Shown: one piece after another, positions 24,124 through 32,611 of the stretch
Numbering within the stretch: the first letter of the stretch is position 1
Layout: every line of letters begins with the position of its first letter
NCBI GenBank assembly: GCA_039812705.1
Contig: JBDIBA010000005.1
Coordinates: 1-62,232 of the forward strand
Direction: 5' to 3'
DNA from: JBDIBA01 sp039812705
Lineage (GTDB): Bacteria > Actinomycetota > Acidimicrobiia > Acidimicrobiales > JBBSGY01
Length of the DNA: 62,232 bases
The notes under the pieces: model-generated
What the model saw: only the letters and a program-made list of their open reading frames with translations
Database searches by the model: none
Told to the model about the DNA's origin: nothing
Position numbers and translations under genes: made by a program

Positions 24124-25296
24124 ATGATGTCCGCGTCTTCGAACACGACTGACCTTGCAATGCGGGTTGCCATCGACGCAACGCCAGTGCTTGGCAAACC
24201 AACCGGTGTTGGGCTTTTTGCCGAGAAGTTGATTCGGGGTTTGCAGGAAAGCGAAGCCGTTAGCCAGCTGGCTTATGCGTTAAGCGTGCGTCGTGTTGGG
24301 CGCCTCGGTTCGCGTCTGGGTCACGATGTCGCAACGCGGTCGCTTCCGTTTCCTCCGAGTGCGTTGATGAAGCGATGGAGCACTCACGACACGCCTTCGA
24401 TCGATGCGTTGTTGTCGTCGCCCGACGTTGTTCACGGAACCAACTTCTTTGTGCCTCCTGCCGAAATACGGTCGTCGAGCAAGTCTGTTCGAAAGAGTGT
24501 GATTACGGTTCATGACTTGACGTGTTTGCGGATGCCGCATCTGTGTACCGGCACGACTCTGATGTACCCGGCGTTGATTAGTCGTGCAATTGCCAATGGC
24601 GCTTTCGTTCACACGCCGACGCGTGCGGTTGCCGATGAGGTTCTGAGTGAATTTGATGTCGACAGTGAACGCGTAGTTCCCATCCACCTCGGTTTTGATG
24701 CACCGACCGAAGTCACGGTTGGCGACGGCGACGACATCGACGTTGAGCCGTGGGGTGATGAGTACGTAGTCGCCGTAGGAACTGTTGAACCGCGCAAGAA
24801 CTACCCGCATTTGATAGAGGCATTCGCTGTTCTGGCCCGTCGGCGCAAGCGCCTGCACCTTGTGATTGTTGGTCAGCGCGGCTGGGACATTGAGCGCACC
24901 GAAGCCGCAATCAAAGCGTCGGGGTGTGAGGACCGCATTCATCTGACAGGTTGGGTCAGCGACGCTCGTCGACACCGGATTATTTCTGGCGCGCGAACTC
25001 TGGCTTTCGTTTCCTTTTATGAGGGTTTTGGTTTTCCGCCGCTTGAAGCCATGGCGCTGGACGTTCCTGTTGTTGTCGGCTCCGTTCCCGCGGTGTCAGA
25101 GGTCTGCGGCGGTGCTGGTATCAACGTCGTCCCAACAGACGTATCGGGTATTTGTGAAGCGCTGGACTCGGTCATTGACGACAGTGCGCAGCGCAGGCGA
25201 ATGATTCAAGAAGGCAAGGACCGTCTTCATCATTTCTCGTGGGAAAAGACCACGCGGGAAATGGTCGAGCTGTATTCCAAGGCTTGTGCTTCGTGA
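24124..25296 (+). CDS. Glycosyltransferase family 4 (first of three)
   Basis: A retaining GT-B glycosyltransferase that adds a sugar from an NDP donor to a growing glycan. The 390 residues have the N-terminal acceptor domain (IDATPVLGKPTGVG loop), then VAVGTVEPRKNYPHLIEAF at the domain junction and the donor-site motif EGFGFPPLEAMA (EX7E) near residue 300. It is cytoplasmic or membrane-associated, with no membrane segments. The start is uncertain: ATG at 24124 or ATG at 24160, the latter nearer to family N-termini; neither has a clear Shine-Dalgarno. The stop overlaps the GTG of the next glycosyltransferase. Confidence 0.88.
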   Translation: MMSASSNTTDLAMRVAIDATPVLGKPTGVGLFAEKLIRGLQESEAVSQLAYALSVRRVGRLGSRLGHDVATRSLPFPPSALMKRWSTHDTPSIDALLSSPDVVHGTNFFVPPAEIRSSSKSVRKSVITVHDLTCLRMPHLCTGTTLMYPALISRAIANGAFVHTPTRAVADEVLSEFDVDSERVVPIHLGFDAPTEVTVGDGDDIDVEPWGDEYVVAVGTVEPRKNYPHLIEAFAVLARRRKRLHLVIVGQRGWDIERTEAAIKASGCEDRIHLTGWVSDARRHRIISGARTLAFVSFYEGFGFPPLEAMALDVPVVVGSVPAVSEVCGGAGINVVPTDVSGICEALDSVIDDSAQRRRMIQEGKDRLHHFSWEKTTREMVELYSKACAS

Positions 25297-26405
25297 GCCA
25301 ACCTCGCCAGCCCTTGACGCCGCTTGTTTCAGTCGAGCAGTTGCAGAGGCCTGTCCCGGGTGGGACGGGCACTTATGTGTTGGGGCTGCTGCGAGGGTTC
25401 GAAGACCTTGCAACAACTGTTGATGCCTACAAGGCGTCTGGTTTCATTGCTGCACTGGGGTCTCGGTCGCAGCGACTCCACGGTGGAGGAGAGGTATTCA
25501 GTTCGCACTTGCCGGTTCGCCTGCTTACGACACTGTGGTCGCGTGGCGGGCGCTTGAACATTGCGGGAAAGCATTCGCTGTTTCATGCAACATCGCCCGC
25601 GTTTCCCGTTGTTGAGGGCGCGCCTCTGACGGTGACTATTCATGACACCGCCTGGAGAGACGTTCCGGCGGCGTTTAGTCCCAAGGCGCGCAAGTGGCAC
25701 GAGCGTCGCGTTCGTCAGGCATTGCAATCTGCGCAGGTCATCTTCACGCCCGCACAATCGGTCAAAAAGTCATTAGTCGACGACGGGGCCGACGCTTCGC
25801 AAGTAAGAGTTTTTCGTGAGGGCGTGGATCACTTAGAGGCTCCAGACATTGACGAAGTGGGGCCTTTTCTAAAGGCATTCGGTGTTACCGGCGAGTTCAT
25901 CTTGACTGCTGGCACGCTTGAACCTCGCAAGAACTTGGCCACGCTGTTGCGTGCCTATCGCAAGGCCAAAGAGACATCCGCGCTTCCACCGTTGGTCATA
26001 GTTGGTCCCGCGGGATGGGGAGACGCTGGTCTTGGGTCAGGTGAGAAAGATGTTCATTTGGTCGGACGTGTGACGCCCGCGTTGTTGTCTGCGCTGTACA
26101 AGTCGTGCACCTTGTTTGTGGCCGTTCCGCTTGCTGAGGGATACGGCTTGCCTCAAGTAGAAGCAATGTCAATGGGAGCGCCGGTTGTTTCGTCGCCGGT
26201 TCCGTCAATTGAAGATGCGCAGGCGCCTGCAATGGTGGTTGAGCCCACCGATGTTGATTCGGTTGCAAGCGCGTTGACGCAAGTAACAAGCAGCGCAGAG
26301 CTTCGCGCAGAACTTGTTGACAAAGGCTTGCGTCACACCCGGAATCTGAAATGGCGTGACGCTGCGCAAAGCCACCTTGACGCGTGGGAGCAGTTCAGCA
26401 GATGA
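25293..26405 (+). CDS. Glycosyltransferase family 4 (second of three)
   Basis: The 370-residue GT-B enzyme shares its layout with both neighbours: PVPGGTGTYVLGLL loop, VTIHDTAW, LTAGTLEPRKNLATLLRAY at the domain junction and EGYGLPQVEAMS (EX7E donor motif). The GTG at 25293 overlaps the preceding stop (GTGA), and the stop overlaps the next ATG (ATGA), so the three are made in step. Donor and acceptor cannot be assigned. The family is known mainly for mannosyl, rhamnosyl and glucosyl transfer. Confidence 0.88.
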   Translation: MSQPRQPLTPLVSVEQLQRPVPGGTGTYVLGLLRGFEDLATTVDAYKASGFIAALGSRSQRLHGGGEVFSSHLPVRLLTTLWSRGGRLNIAGKHSLFHATSPAFPVVEGAPLTVTIHDTAWRDVPAAFSPKARKWHERRVRQALQSAQVIFTPAQSVKKSLVDDGADASQVRVFREGVDHLEAPDIDEVGPFLKAFGVTGEFILTAGTLEPRKNLATLLRAYRKAKETSALPPLVIVGPAGWGDAGLGSGEKDVHLVGRVTPALLSALYKSCTLFVAVPLAEGYGLPQVEAMSMGAPVVSSPVPSIEDAQAPAMVVEPTDVDSVASALTQVTSSAELRAELVDKGLRHTRNLKWRDAAQSHLDAWEQFSR

Positions 26406-27556
26406 ACACGAACCTGAATCAGCTGCCTCGCGTTTCGATTGATGTCAGCGCTGTCCCTTCAAAGCCCGCCGGCGCTGGGCTCTATGTCTGGGAAATGGTC
26501 GGCGCTTTTGCTCGCTTGCGGTCAGACAACTTCACTTTGATTGCACGCAAGGACGACGGCTTGCGTTGGCAGTCGTTGTCCGAACGGTTTTCTGTTCACA
26601 ACAAGGTTCCGGAGTCTCGCCCTTTGCGTCTTGTTTGGGAGCAGACGTCAATGGCTCGTCTGCTTGAGCAAAGCAAGGTTGATGTGCACCATGGTCCGCA
26701 TTACACGTTGCCGTCACGCACAAGTGCGGCGCAGGTCGTAACCGTTCATGACATGACGTTTTTTGATCACCCCGAATGGCACGAAAAAGCAAAGGTCTTG
26801 TTCTTCAGAAGGGCGATTGCCAGCAGCATCAAGCGTGCCAATCACGTGATTGCCGTCAGTAATGACACGGCCAACAAACTCAAACAGCGCTTCGGTGAAT
26901 TGCCAGTGACCGTCATTCCTCACGGAGTTGACCACACGCGTTTCAACCGCGGACAAGACCTTCCACTAGGTGTCGAAGAGAACGACGGCCGCCTGCTTGC
27001 AACCCACGGAATCTCCGGCGACTTCATTGCATTTGTCGGAACCATTGAACCGCGTAAGAACGTTCCTGGGCTGATTAAGGCGTTCGATCGCATTGCCGAG
27101 AAGTTTCCTGACTTGAAGCTGGTGTTGGCGGGTCGTCCCGGATGGGGTGTCGACGCCGTTGACGAGGCTCAGGGCTTCTCGCCAAACGCGCAGCGGATCA
27201 TCCGCCCCGGCTACCTCCCGGCCGACGCCATCCCTGCAATGTTGAGGCAAGCCAAGGTTGTTGCATACCCGTCGCTGGAAGAAGGTTTTGGCCTTCCCGC
27301 GCTTGAGGCGTTGGCATGTGGCGCAGTTTTGGTTACAACGTCGGGTTCGGCAATGGAAGAAGTGGTTGGCGACGCCGCGTTGCTTGTGCAACCGGGAAGT
27401 ATTGAGCAGCTTGCAGCATCATTGGAGATTGCCTTGATCGACGAAGCGTTGCGTCGCGCACTCAAGGCTCGTGGACCGCAGATTGCAAGTGAGTACACCT
27501 GGGATGCCTGCGCTCATGCGCACTTACAGGTTTACGCTGAAGCCGGGCGCCACTAG
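26402..27556 (+). CDS. Glycosyltransferase family 4 (third of three)
   Basis: The 384-residue GT-B enzyme has an N-terminal DVSAVPSKPAGAGLYVWEM loop, VTVHDMTFF, FVGTIEPRKNVPGLIKAFD and the donor motif EGFGLPALEALA. It resembles the first two closely enough in layout to suggest duplication within the cluster. The ATG at 26402 overlaps the previous stop. It ends 16 bases before the convergent cofC, with only a weak hairpin that includes both stop codons. Confidence 0.88.
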   Translation: MNTNLNQLPRVSIDVSAVPSKPAGAGLYVWEMVGAFARLRSDNFTLIARKDDGLRWQSLSERFSVHNKVPESRPLRLVWEQTSMARLLEQSKVDVHHGPHYTLPSRTSAAQVVTVHDMTFFDHPEWHEKAKVLFFRRAIASSIKRANHVIAVSNDTANKLKQRFGELPVTVIPHGVDHTRFNRGQDLPLGVEENDGRLLATHGISGDFIAFVGTIEPRKNVPGLIKAFDRIAEKFPDLKLVLAGRPGWGVDAVDEAQGFSPNAQRIIRPGYLPADAIPAMLRQAKVVAYPSLEEGFGLPALEALACGAVLVTTSGSAMEEVVGDAALLVQPGSIEQLAASLEIALIDEALRRALKARGPQIASEYTWDACAHAHLQVYAEAGRH

Positions 27557-27572
27557 GGAATCTTGTGGATTG

Positions 27573-28199
27573 CTAGTTAGCCGCTGCGTCGGGTGTGCTG
27601 AAAAGCCCCGGTGAAAGAAGGCCGGCGTTGATTGCGTCATCGATGTGACGAATGTTCATGCTCAAGTTGCCCGGATCGACAACAGCCTTGCTTTCGAGGT
27701 TGAGGTCTTGGGCCTTTTGCTGATTGGAGTCGAAGCAGGGAGTGCTCAACGAAAACGGGAAGCCAATTTCGGTTGGCAAGCAAATGGCGTTGGTGCCATT
27801 GCCGGTTGAGTCTGCAACGAACGTGACGCCCGTGCTCTTGATCAACCAGTCAAGGCTGATTGGTTGAGGCAGGTCTGCGTTGACCACGAGCACACGTTCA
27901 TAGCCAAGGTCTTTCAGCTCTGAAATGCCGTGTGAAATCACCGCGTCGACATCGTCAAAGTCCAGGCGTGTTGTGATGAAGCGCGCGCCGTTGATCAGCG
28001 CAAACCTCTGGACATCGAGCGCGCCCGGACTGGCAATCACGACACAGCGCAATCCGCGTGCAGACTGCAGAACATTTGACGCCAAACGTCTGGCCAGCTG
28101 CTCGCGTTGGTGTTGAGTGCAGGACTCACCCAGTTGAGGCTTGGCTTCGGCAAATGGCTTTAGCGGTACTAGAACCGCGGTCTTTGGACCCACACCCAC
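27573..28199 (-). CDS. cofC: 2-phospho-L-lactate (or PEP) guanylyltransferase, F420 biosynthesis
   Basis: CofC/FbiD activates phospholactate or phosphoenolpyruvate with GTP for coenzyme F420 assembly. The 208-residue product has the N-terminal TAVLVPLKPFAEAKPQL (nucleotide-binding Lys region), a QLARRLASNVLQ helix, VLVVNADLPQP (metal-binding Asp) and the later SLSMNIRHIDD-type ending; the overall pattern and length fit the family. The start is the GTG at 28199, because TAGCAT lies 7 bases upstream of it on the minus strand. A TTG at 28217 would add six residues but would fall upstream of the box. It sits alone on the minus strand amid sugar genes. Its presence implies that the organism uses F420. 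Confidence 0.88.
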   Translation of the reverse strand: MGVGPKTAVLVPLKPFAEAKPQLGESCTQHQREQLARRLASNVLQSARGLRCVVIASPGALDVQRFALINGARFITTRLDFDDVDAVISHGISELKDLGYERVLVVNADLPQPISLDWLIKSTGVTFVADSTGNGTNAICLPTEIGFPFSLSTPCFDSNQQKAQDLNLESKAVVDPGNLSMNIRHIDDAINAGLLSPGLFSTPDAAAN

Positions 28200-28206
28200 G
28201 AACGAG

Positions 28207-28212
28207 ATGCTA
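28207..28212 (-). promoter_or_regulatory. -10 box (TAGCAT) of leaderless cofC
   Basis: On the minus strand TAGCAT ends 7 bases before the GTG at 28199, which decides that start. Confidence 0.45.
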
Positions 28213-28250
28213 CTCAAAACTCAAGGCCATTCACTCGCGAACCTGAGGGT

Positions 28251-28256
28251 TAAGGT
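28251..28256 (+). promoter_or_regulatory. -10 box (TAAGGT) upstream of small ORF and deoxysugar reductase
   Basis: TAAGGT ends 6 bases before an ATG at 28263 that opens a 33-codon frame leading into the reductase gene. Read as part of an RNA leader it could also serve as a Shine-Dalgarno-like AAGG. Confidence 0.4.
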
Positions 28257-28262
28257 GACCCC

Positions 28263-28364
28263 ATGATTGACCAAACGACCGCTTGTCCTGTGGGTGACTC
28301 CCAAGCCGTCTTGCTTGCTAATTCCCCGGCTGGCTTCTGCGCCCGTGTGGTGATGGGGCAGTGA
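28263..28364 (+). CDS. Possible leaderless small protein, 33 residues
   Basis: A short frame begins MIDQTTACPVGDSQAV, contains two cysteines (residues 8 and 26), and ends VVMGQ. It has no signal peptide or membrane segment. Its ATG lies 6 bases after a TAAGGT box, the exact arrangement seen at many genes here. Its TGA overlaps the GTG start of the reductase (GTGA), the coupling used throughout this cluster. It could be a genuine small protein or a leader whose translation feeds the reductase. No family is recognised. Chance occurrence of a 33-codon frame is possible. Confidence 0.4.
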   Translation: MIDQTTACPVGDSQAVLLANSPAGFCARVVMGQ

Positions 28365-29275
28365 AGGCGTTCGTTACTGGTGCCAGTGGGTTCGTCGGCA
28401 CTTGGCTATGTGATCACTTGCGCGCATGCGGCGACGAAGTTGTTGTTCCTCAGGTTGGTTTCGACCTGACAGACCCAGATTCCGTTAGGCATGGCCTTGT
28501 CGAGGCACAGCCAGATGCCGTATTTCATTTGGGTGCGCGCAGCCATGTGGGGGAGTCCTGGCAAGACCCGGCTGGAACCTTCAAGGTAAATGCAACGGGC
28601 ACACTCCACGTTTTAGATGCCGCACTGGCATGTGATGCACCGCCGACTGTCCTGCTTGTCAGCTCGTCTGAGGTTTATGGGACTGTCAGTCAAGATGAAG
28701 TGCCGGTTTCTGAAGGGTCCGCCCTGCGCCCGGTGACGCCTTACGCGGCGAGCAAGGTGGCGGCCGAGTACTTAGGTGTTCAGGCTTACTTGGGAACCAA
28801 GTTGCCCGTTGTTATTTCGCGCTCGTTCAATCACGTTGGTCCGGGTCAGGCGCCCAACTTTGCGGTGTCGGCGTTTGCCAAGCGGATTGTCGATGCCAAG
28901 GCGCAGAACAAAAAGTCGCTGGCCGTTGGCAACCTGGACGCTCGCCGAGATTTCACTGATGTCCGCGATGTTGTGCGCGCATACCGCATGTTGGTTGAGC
29001 GCGGCACGCCCGGCGAGGTCTACAACGTGTGTTCCAACAAGGACGTGTCCATCGGCGAGATTGCCGACTCGTTGCTTCGACTGTCGGGGATCGACGCGCG
29101 CTTCGAGGTTGACCCCTCGCTACTGCGGCCTGTCGAACTGCCGTTGTTGACGGGTGATAATTCCAAGATTGTTGAGTCGATCGGTTGGCGTCCAGAGATC
29201 TCCCTTGACCAGACACTGCGCGACACGCTCGACTATTGGCACCAGCGCAGCTCGTTCGGCGGTGACGGTCGCTAA
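28361..29275 (+). CDS. rmd: GDP-6-deoxy-4-keto-mannose reductase-like epimerase
   Basis: An extended short-chain dehydrogenase/reductase acting on a nucleotide sugar. The 304 residues have GASGFVGTW (7-15), FHLGARSHVGESW, SSSEVYGTV, PYAASK (catalytic Tyr/Lys) and SFNHVGPGQ, a set typical of GDP-4-keto-6-deoxy-D-mannose reductase, which makes GDP-D-rhamnose. A GDP-mannose 4,6-dehydratase that would supply the substrate is not in the window, so the exact substrate is inferred. The GTG start at 28361 overlaps the stop of the small upstream frame. Confidence 0.82.
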   Translation: MKAFVTGASGFVGTWLCDHLRACGDEVVVPQVGFDLTDPDSVRHGLVEAQPDAVFHLGARSHVGESWQDPAGTFKVNATGTLHVLDAALACDAPPTVLLVSSSEVYGTVSQDEVPVSEGSALRPVTPYAASKVAAEYLGVQAYLGTKLPVVISRSFNHVGPGQAPNFAVSAFAKRIVDAKAQNKKSLAVGNLDARRDFTDVRDVVRAYRMLVERGTPGEVYNVCSNKDVSIGEIADSLLRLSGIDARFEVDPSLLRPVELPLLTGDNSKIVESIGWRPEISLDQTLRDTLDYWHQRSSFGGDGR

Positions 29276-29288
29276 GGGTTCTAAGAAC

Positions 29289-29294
29289 TAGTTT
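29289..29294 (+). promoter_or_regulatory. -10 box (TAGTTT) of the giant GT2 gene
   Basis: TAGTTT ends 8 bases before the ATG at 29303, with no Shine-Dalgarno between, pointing to a leaderless transcript. Confidence 0.5.
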
Positions 29295-29302
29295 CTTTTC
29301 TT

Positions 29303-32300
29303 ATGTCGTCGACGGAGCCTCCTAGTTCAGCGGAGACCAGTCGACCCAACTCTCAGTCACCCAACGCGGTGGATCGTGCGCCCTCAGTCGCCGTACTGAG
29401 TGTCGTCTGTCACCCTGGACCGTGGTTCGACTCCTCTCTCAAGGCAATCGGCCAAAGCAGCTATCCCAACCTCACGGCATTTGTCCTCGAGGTTGGAAGT
29501 TCGAGCCGACGGTCGGGTAGCGATGCCCTCGGGGTCGGGAGGGGTGGCGCTGGGCAGTCGCCCGCTAAGCGCGCTGCGTCAGACACTGCAACACGGGTTC
29601 GCGAAGCCATGCCAAAGGCGTACTTCAGGACGTTGCGCAGACACCCGGGTTATGCGGAGGCTGTCAACGCGGCCGTCGACGTGTTGGGTTCGCCGGACTA
29701 CTTGATCTTTGCCGATGACGATGTTGCACCAGAGCCCTCGGCCATCGCGCAGCTTGTAAAACGCGCCGAAGAAACGTCGGCAAACATCGTCAGCCCGAAG
29801 TACGTGGACTGGAACGAGCCCACGATGGTTCGTTCAATCGGTGGTCGTTTCGATGCAACGGGCAAGTACGTACCGATTATCGACAATCCCGAACTTGACC
29901 AGGGTCAGCACGATTCCCGCAAGGCCGTAATGGCGGCCGAGGGCGGCTTTATTCTCATTCGTACAGAGTTCTTCAATGCCATGAAGCGCTTTGACAAAGA
30001 GATGACGGCATGTGGCGAAATGCTCGACTTCAGCTGGCGCGCGGCCGTTGCGGGTTCGCAGGTTGAAGTGGTTAGCACGGCGCGCGTTCGTTACCTTGGC
30101 GCGCACACAACGCCATCTCGCAACGTGAACGACGCCTTGTTTAGTGGCGAGTTCGAAGAAGAGCGAGTTGCCGACGAGGCTCACATTCACTGGCAACGCA
30201 ACCGTGCGCGCCGTGTGTTGAAAGTCCACACGGGGTTTCAATTCATTGTGGTGCTGGCGCTTCAACTCCTGCTGAATTGCGGCCACGCGCTTTGGGGTGC
30301 CGTAACGGGCAACCGTGCTGCGGTTTCTGCGGCACTTGCGACCGTTACTTGGAACGCTGCGCACTGGCGCAGTCTGATCAAGGCAAAGATTGACGTTGAA
30401 CGAAGTCGCAAGGTCAAAGGAAATGTCTTGCGACATTCCTATACAAGCGTGCGGCGACGCTGGTCCGAAGACTTCCAGTTTGCGTGGGAGCAACGAAGCG
30501 AGGGATTGAGCGACCGAAACCTTGGCCGCGATCTTTCGCGCGCGGGCCGCGTGCTGCGTCGACTGCCGGTGCTTGTTGGTCTTGGCATTTTCGTTCTTTG
30601 GTTAATCGGCAGTCGTCAATTGCTGTCTGGGCCCGTTACCGCCATTGGGCTTTTCATGCCTCTTGATGAACCCGTTAACTCATTGCGCCGGTTCTTCTTG
30701 GTGTGGCCAGCCAGTCCAATGGGCGAAGACGTTCCGGCAAGCCCGGCGCACTTGTTGCTGGGTGTAGTCGAGCTGCTTTGTTTTGGTGCGACCGTGTTTG
30801 CACAAAAGCTCCTCATACTGGGTGCGGTTCCGTTTGGCGTTTGGTCGATGTCGCGCCTTGCTCGTCCAATGCGCGCGTCTGGTGCTCGTTTCATCGCGGC
30901 TGCGGCATACGCCTTGACGCCCGTGCCGTATGAAGCAATCAGCGCGGGTCGGTTTGATGTTCTTGTTGCTTATGCACTTGCGCCAATGGTCATTCACAGA
31001 CTGCTGCGCCTCGACGGATCAGACCCATACCTGTATTCCGGAGGTGTGGTTCACGTTGGCCTGAGGCGCCGTCGTGAAGACCACATGATCAGTCCGCTGG
31101 AAGAAGGCGAAGTCGTCGAGGCCGCGACGCCAAAGCGCAGGGCGAGCGATCAGCGAGACGAACTGTCCTACGTGATTCTGCGTCGACTCTTGCCACTTGG
31201 TGCATTGATTGCCGTGGTTGGCGCATTCTCGCCACAGGTGCTCGCGGCGGTTGTTGTCGTGGTGTTGTGCTTGGCGGCATCACGCTTTCCCATTGGCTCG
31301 ATGGCCGCGCGGCGCTTGTTGGCAGTGAGCCTTGGTGCGATTGCTCTGGCGCTGTTGATGCTGTCGCCGGCAATCATGGGCAACGAAGGCGGATGGTCGC
31401 AGTTCTGGAAGGCCGCTAGCGATGCACAGCTTCCATCGTCCAGGGACGTAATTGGTTTGTCGCTTGGTCAGACCAGATTCGGCTGGCTGACCGCGGGCAT
31501 TTTTGTTGCCGGATTGGTGGCCCTGCTGATTGGAAAGTCGTGGCGTTTCCAACTGGCCGCGCGGCTGTGGTTCACAACCCTTGTCTTGATGGCCGTGACG
31601 TGGGCGGGCGCCAATGATTACCTCGGTGGGTTCCAGCCACAGATTGGTGTTTGGTTTGCTTTCATTGCCGTCTTTGCCGGTTTGAGCGCGGCCACGTCAA
31701 TTGCCTCGCTGGTCTATGACCGCATGAAACTGCCGCCTTGGTGGCGGGCGTTAGGCATTCGCATTTTTGTTACCACTTGCGTCGTCGCATCGCTGTTACC
31801 ACTTGCGTATCGCGCTTCGGACGGTCGTTGGGGATTGCCTGCTTCGAGCGTCGCGTCGACAACTTCTTGGATGCGCCCGGGTGCAAGTGCGCCTCTTTCA
31901 CAAACCTTCGGTGGTGACCCCAATGGTTCGTTCCGCGCAGTTTGGCTTGGCCCGGCCGATGTCATTCCGGGAAGTGCAAGAGACTTTGCCGGGTTGTCGG
32001 GTGCTGTGACTTACAACGGCCCAATTGGTCGCTCCGTTGCGCCTGCTCAAGAAGGCGGCGCAGGACAAGACGGAATTGCCAAGGCCCTTCAGGCAACTCT
32101 CGTCGGGGAGTCTGTTGACCTGGGTGCACGACTTAGGAGTTTTGGTGTTCGCTACATCGCAATTCCAACCGAGGTTGCGCAGTCAGTTGCCCATCCAGTG
32201 CTCAACAATCCCGATCGTCTAACCGAGCGCATCAATCAGCAGCTCGACATGCGCCAAGTCGCAAGTGATCCAAACGTGCGGGTCTGGGAGAACATTGAAT

Positions 32301-32611
32301 GGTCTCCGATTGTTCCTGTGGCGCTGAACGGCGATGACCATTCAAGATGGCGAGGTCGTCTGGAAGCCGGCACTTACGAGGTATTGATGGCGTCGTCGCC
32401 TGCCTGGCAATTGCGCGTGGATGGCACTCGCATTCCGCGCGGAGCAAACTTGTTCGCCAACACGTTTGAAGCGCGCAATGGCGGCGAGGCCAGTTTGGAC
32501 TTTGTGGCACCTCGTTGGTTTGCAATTGGTCAGGTGATCACCGCAACGCTTTGGATCCTTGTGATCGGCATCGCAATTGCGTATCTGCCAAGGCGAAAGC
32601 GGTTCGCATGA
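29303..32611 (+). CDS. Large GT2 glycosyltransferase fused to a multi-pass membrane domain
   Basis: The 1102-residue product starts with a GT2 domain (about 28-300; DDD at 138-140 as the metal/nucleotide site, GGFILIRTEFFNAM, and a later ED-type region), followed by a basic cytoplasmic stretch and a membrane region with about a dozen hydrophobic segments (about 310-870). A final outer domain (about 870-1070) is closed by a last membrane segment. A hydrophilic insert (about 575-615) separates membrane segments. This layout, followed by a DUF5719-like gene, is conserved in actinobacteria upstream of phosphomannomutase, where the protein is thought to build a cell-envelope glycan. The start is the leaderless ATG at 29303. 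The stop overlaps the next gene (ATGA). The donor is unknown. Confidence 0.85.
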   Translation: MSSTEPPSSAETSRPNSQSPNAVDRAPSVAVLSVVCHPGPWFDSSLKAIGQSSYPNLTAFVLEVGSSSRRSGSDALGVGRGGAGQSPAKRAASDTATRVREAMPKAYFRTLRRHPGYAEAVNAAVDVLGSPDYLIFADDDVAPEPSAIAQLVKRAEETSANIVSPKYVDWNEPTMVRSIGGRFDATGKYVPIIDNPELDQGQHDSRKAVMAAEGGFILIRTEFFNAMKRFDKEMTACGEMLDFSWRAAVAGSQVEVVSTARVRYLGAHTTPSRNVNDALFSGEFEEERVADEAHIHWQRNRARRVLKVHTGFQFIVVLALQLLLNCGHALWGAVTGNRAAVSAALATVTWNAAHWRSLIKAKIDVERSRKVKGNVLRHSYTSVRRRWSEDFQFAWEQRSEGLSDRNLGRDLSRAGRVLRRLPVLVGLGIFVLWLIGSRQLLSGPVTAIGLFMPLDEPVNSLRRFFLVWPASPMGEDVPASPAHLLLGVVELLCFGATVFAQKLLILGAVPFGVWSMSRLARPMRASGARFIAAAAYALTPVPYEAISAGRFDVLVAYALAPMVIHRLLRLDGSDPYLYSGGVVHVGLRRRREDHMISPLEEGEVVEAATPKRRASDQRDELSYVILRRLLPLGALIAVVGAFSPQVLAAVVVVVLCLAASRFPIGSMAARRLLAVSLGAIALALLMLSPAIMGNEGGWSQFWKAASDAQLPSSRDVIGLSLGQTRFGWLTAGIFVAGLVALLIGKSWRFQLAARLWFTTLVLMAVTWAGANDYLGGFQPQIGVWFAFIAVFAGLSAATSIASLVYDRMKLPPWWRALGIRIFVTTCVVASLLPLAYRASDGRWGLPASSVASTTSWMRPGASAPLSQTFGGDPNGSFRAVWLGPADVIPGSARDFAGLSGAVTYNGPIGRSVAPAQEGGAGQDGIAKALQATLVGESVDLGARLRSFGVRYIAIPTEVAQSVAHPVLNNPDRLTERINQQLDMRQVASDPNVRVWENIEWSPIVPVALNGDDHSRWRGRLEAGTYEVLMASSPAWQLRVDGTRIPRGANLFANTFEARNGGEASLDFVAPRWFAIGQVITATLWILVIGIAIAYLPRRKRFA

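Noticed and set aside
24280..24975. 231-codon minus-strand frame inside the first GT4 gene
   Set aside because: It is antisense to a gene with clear GT4 motifs; its Arg-rich, low-complexity product is typical of a shadow frame.
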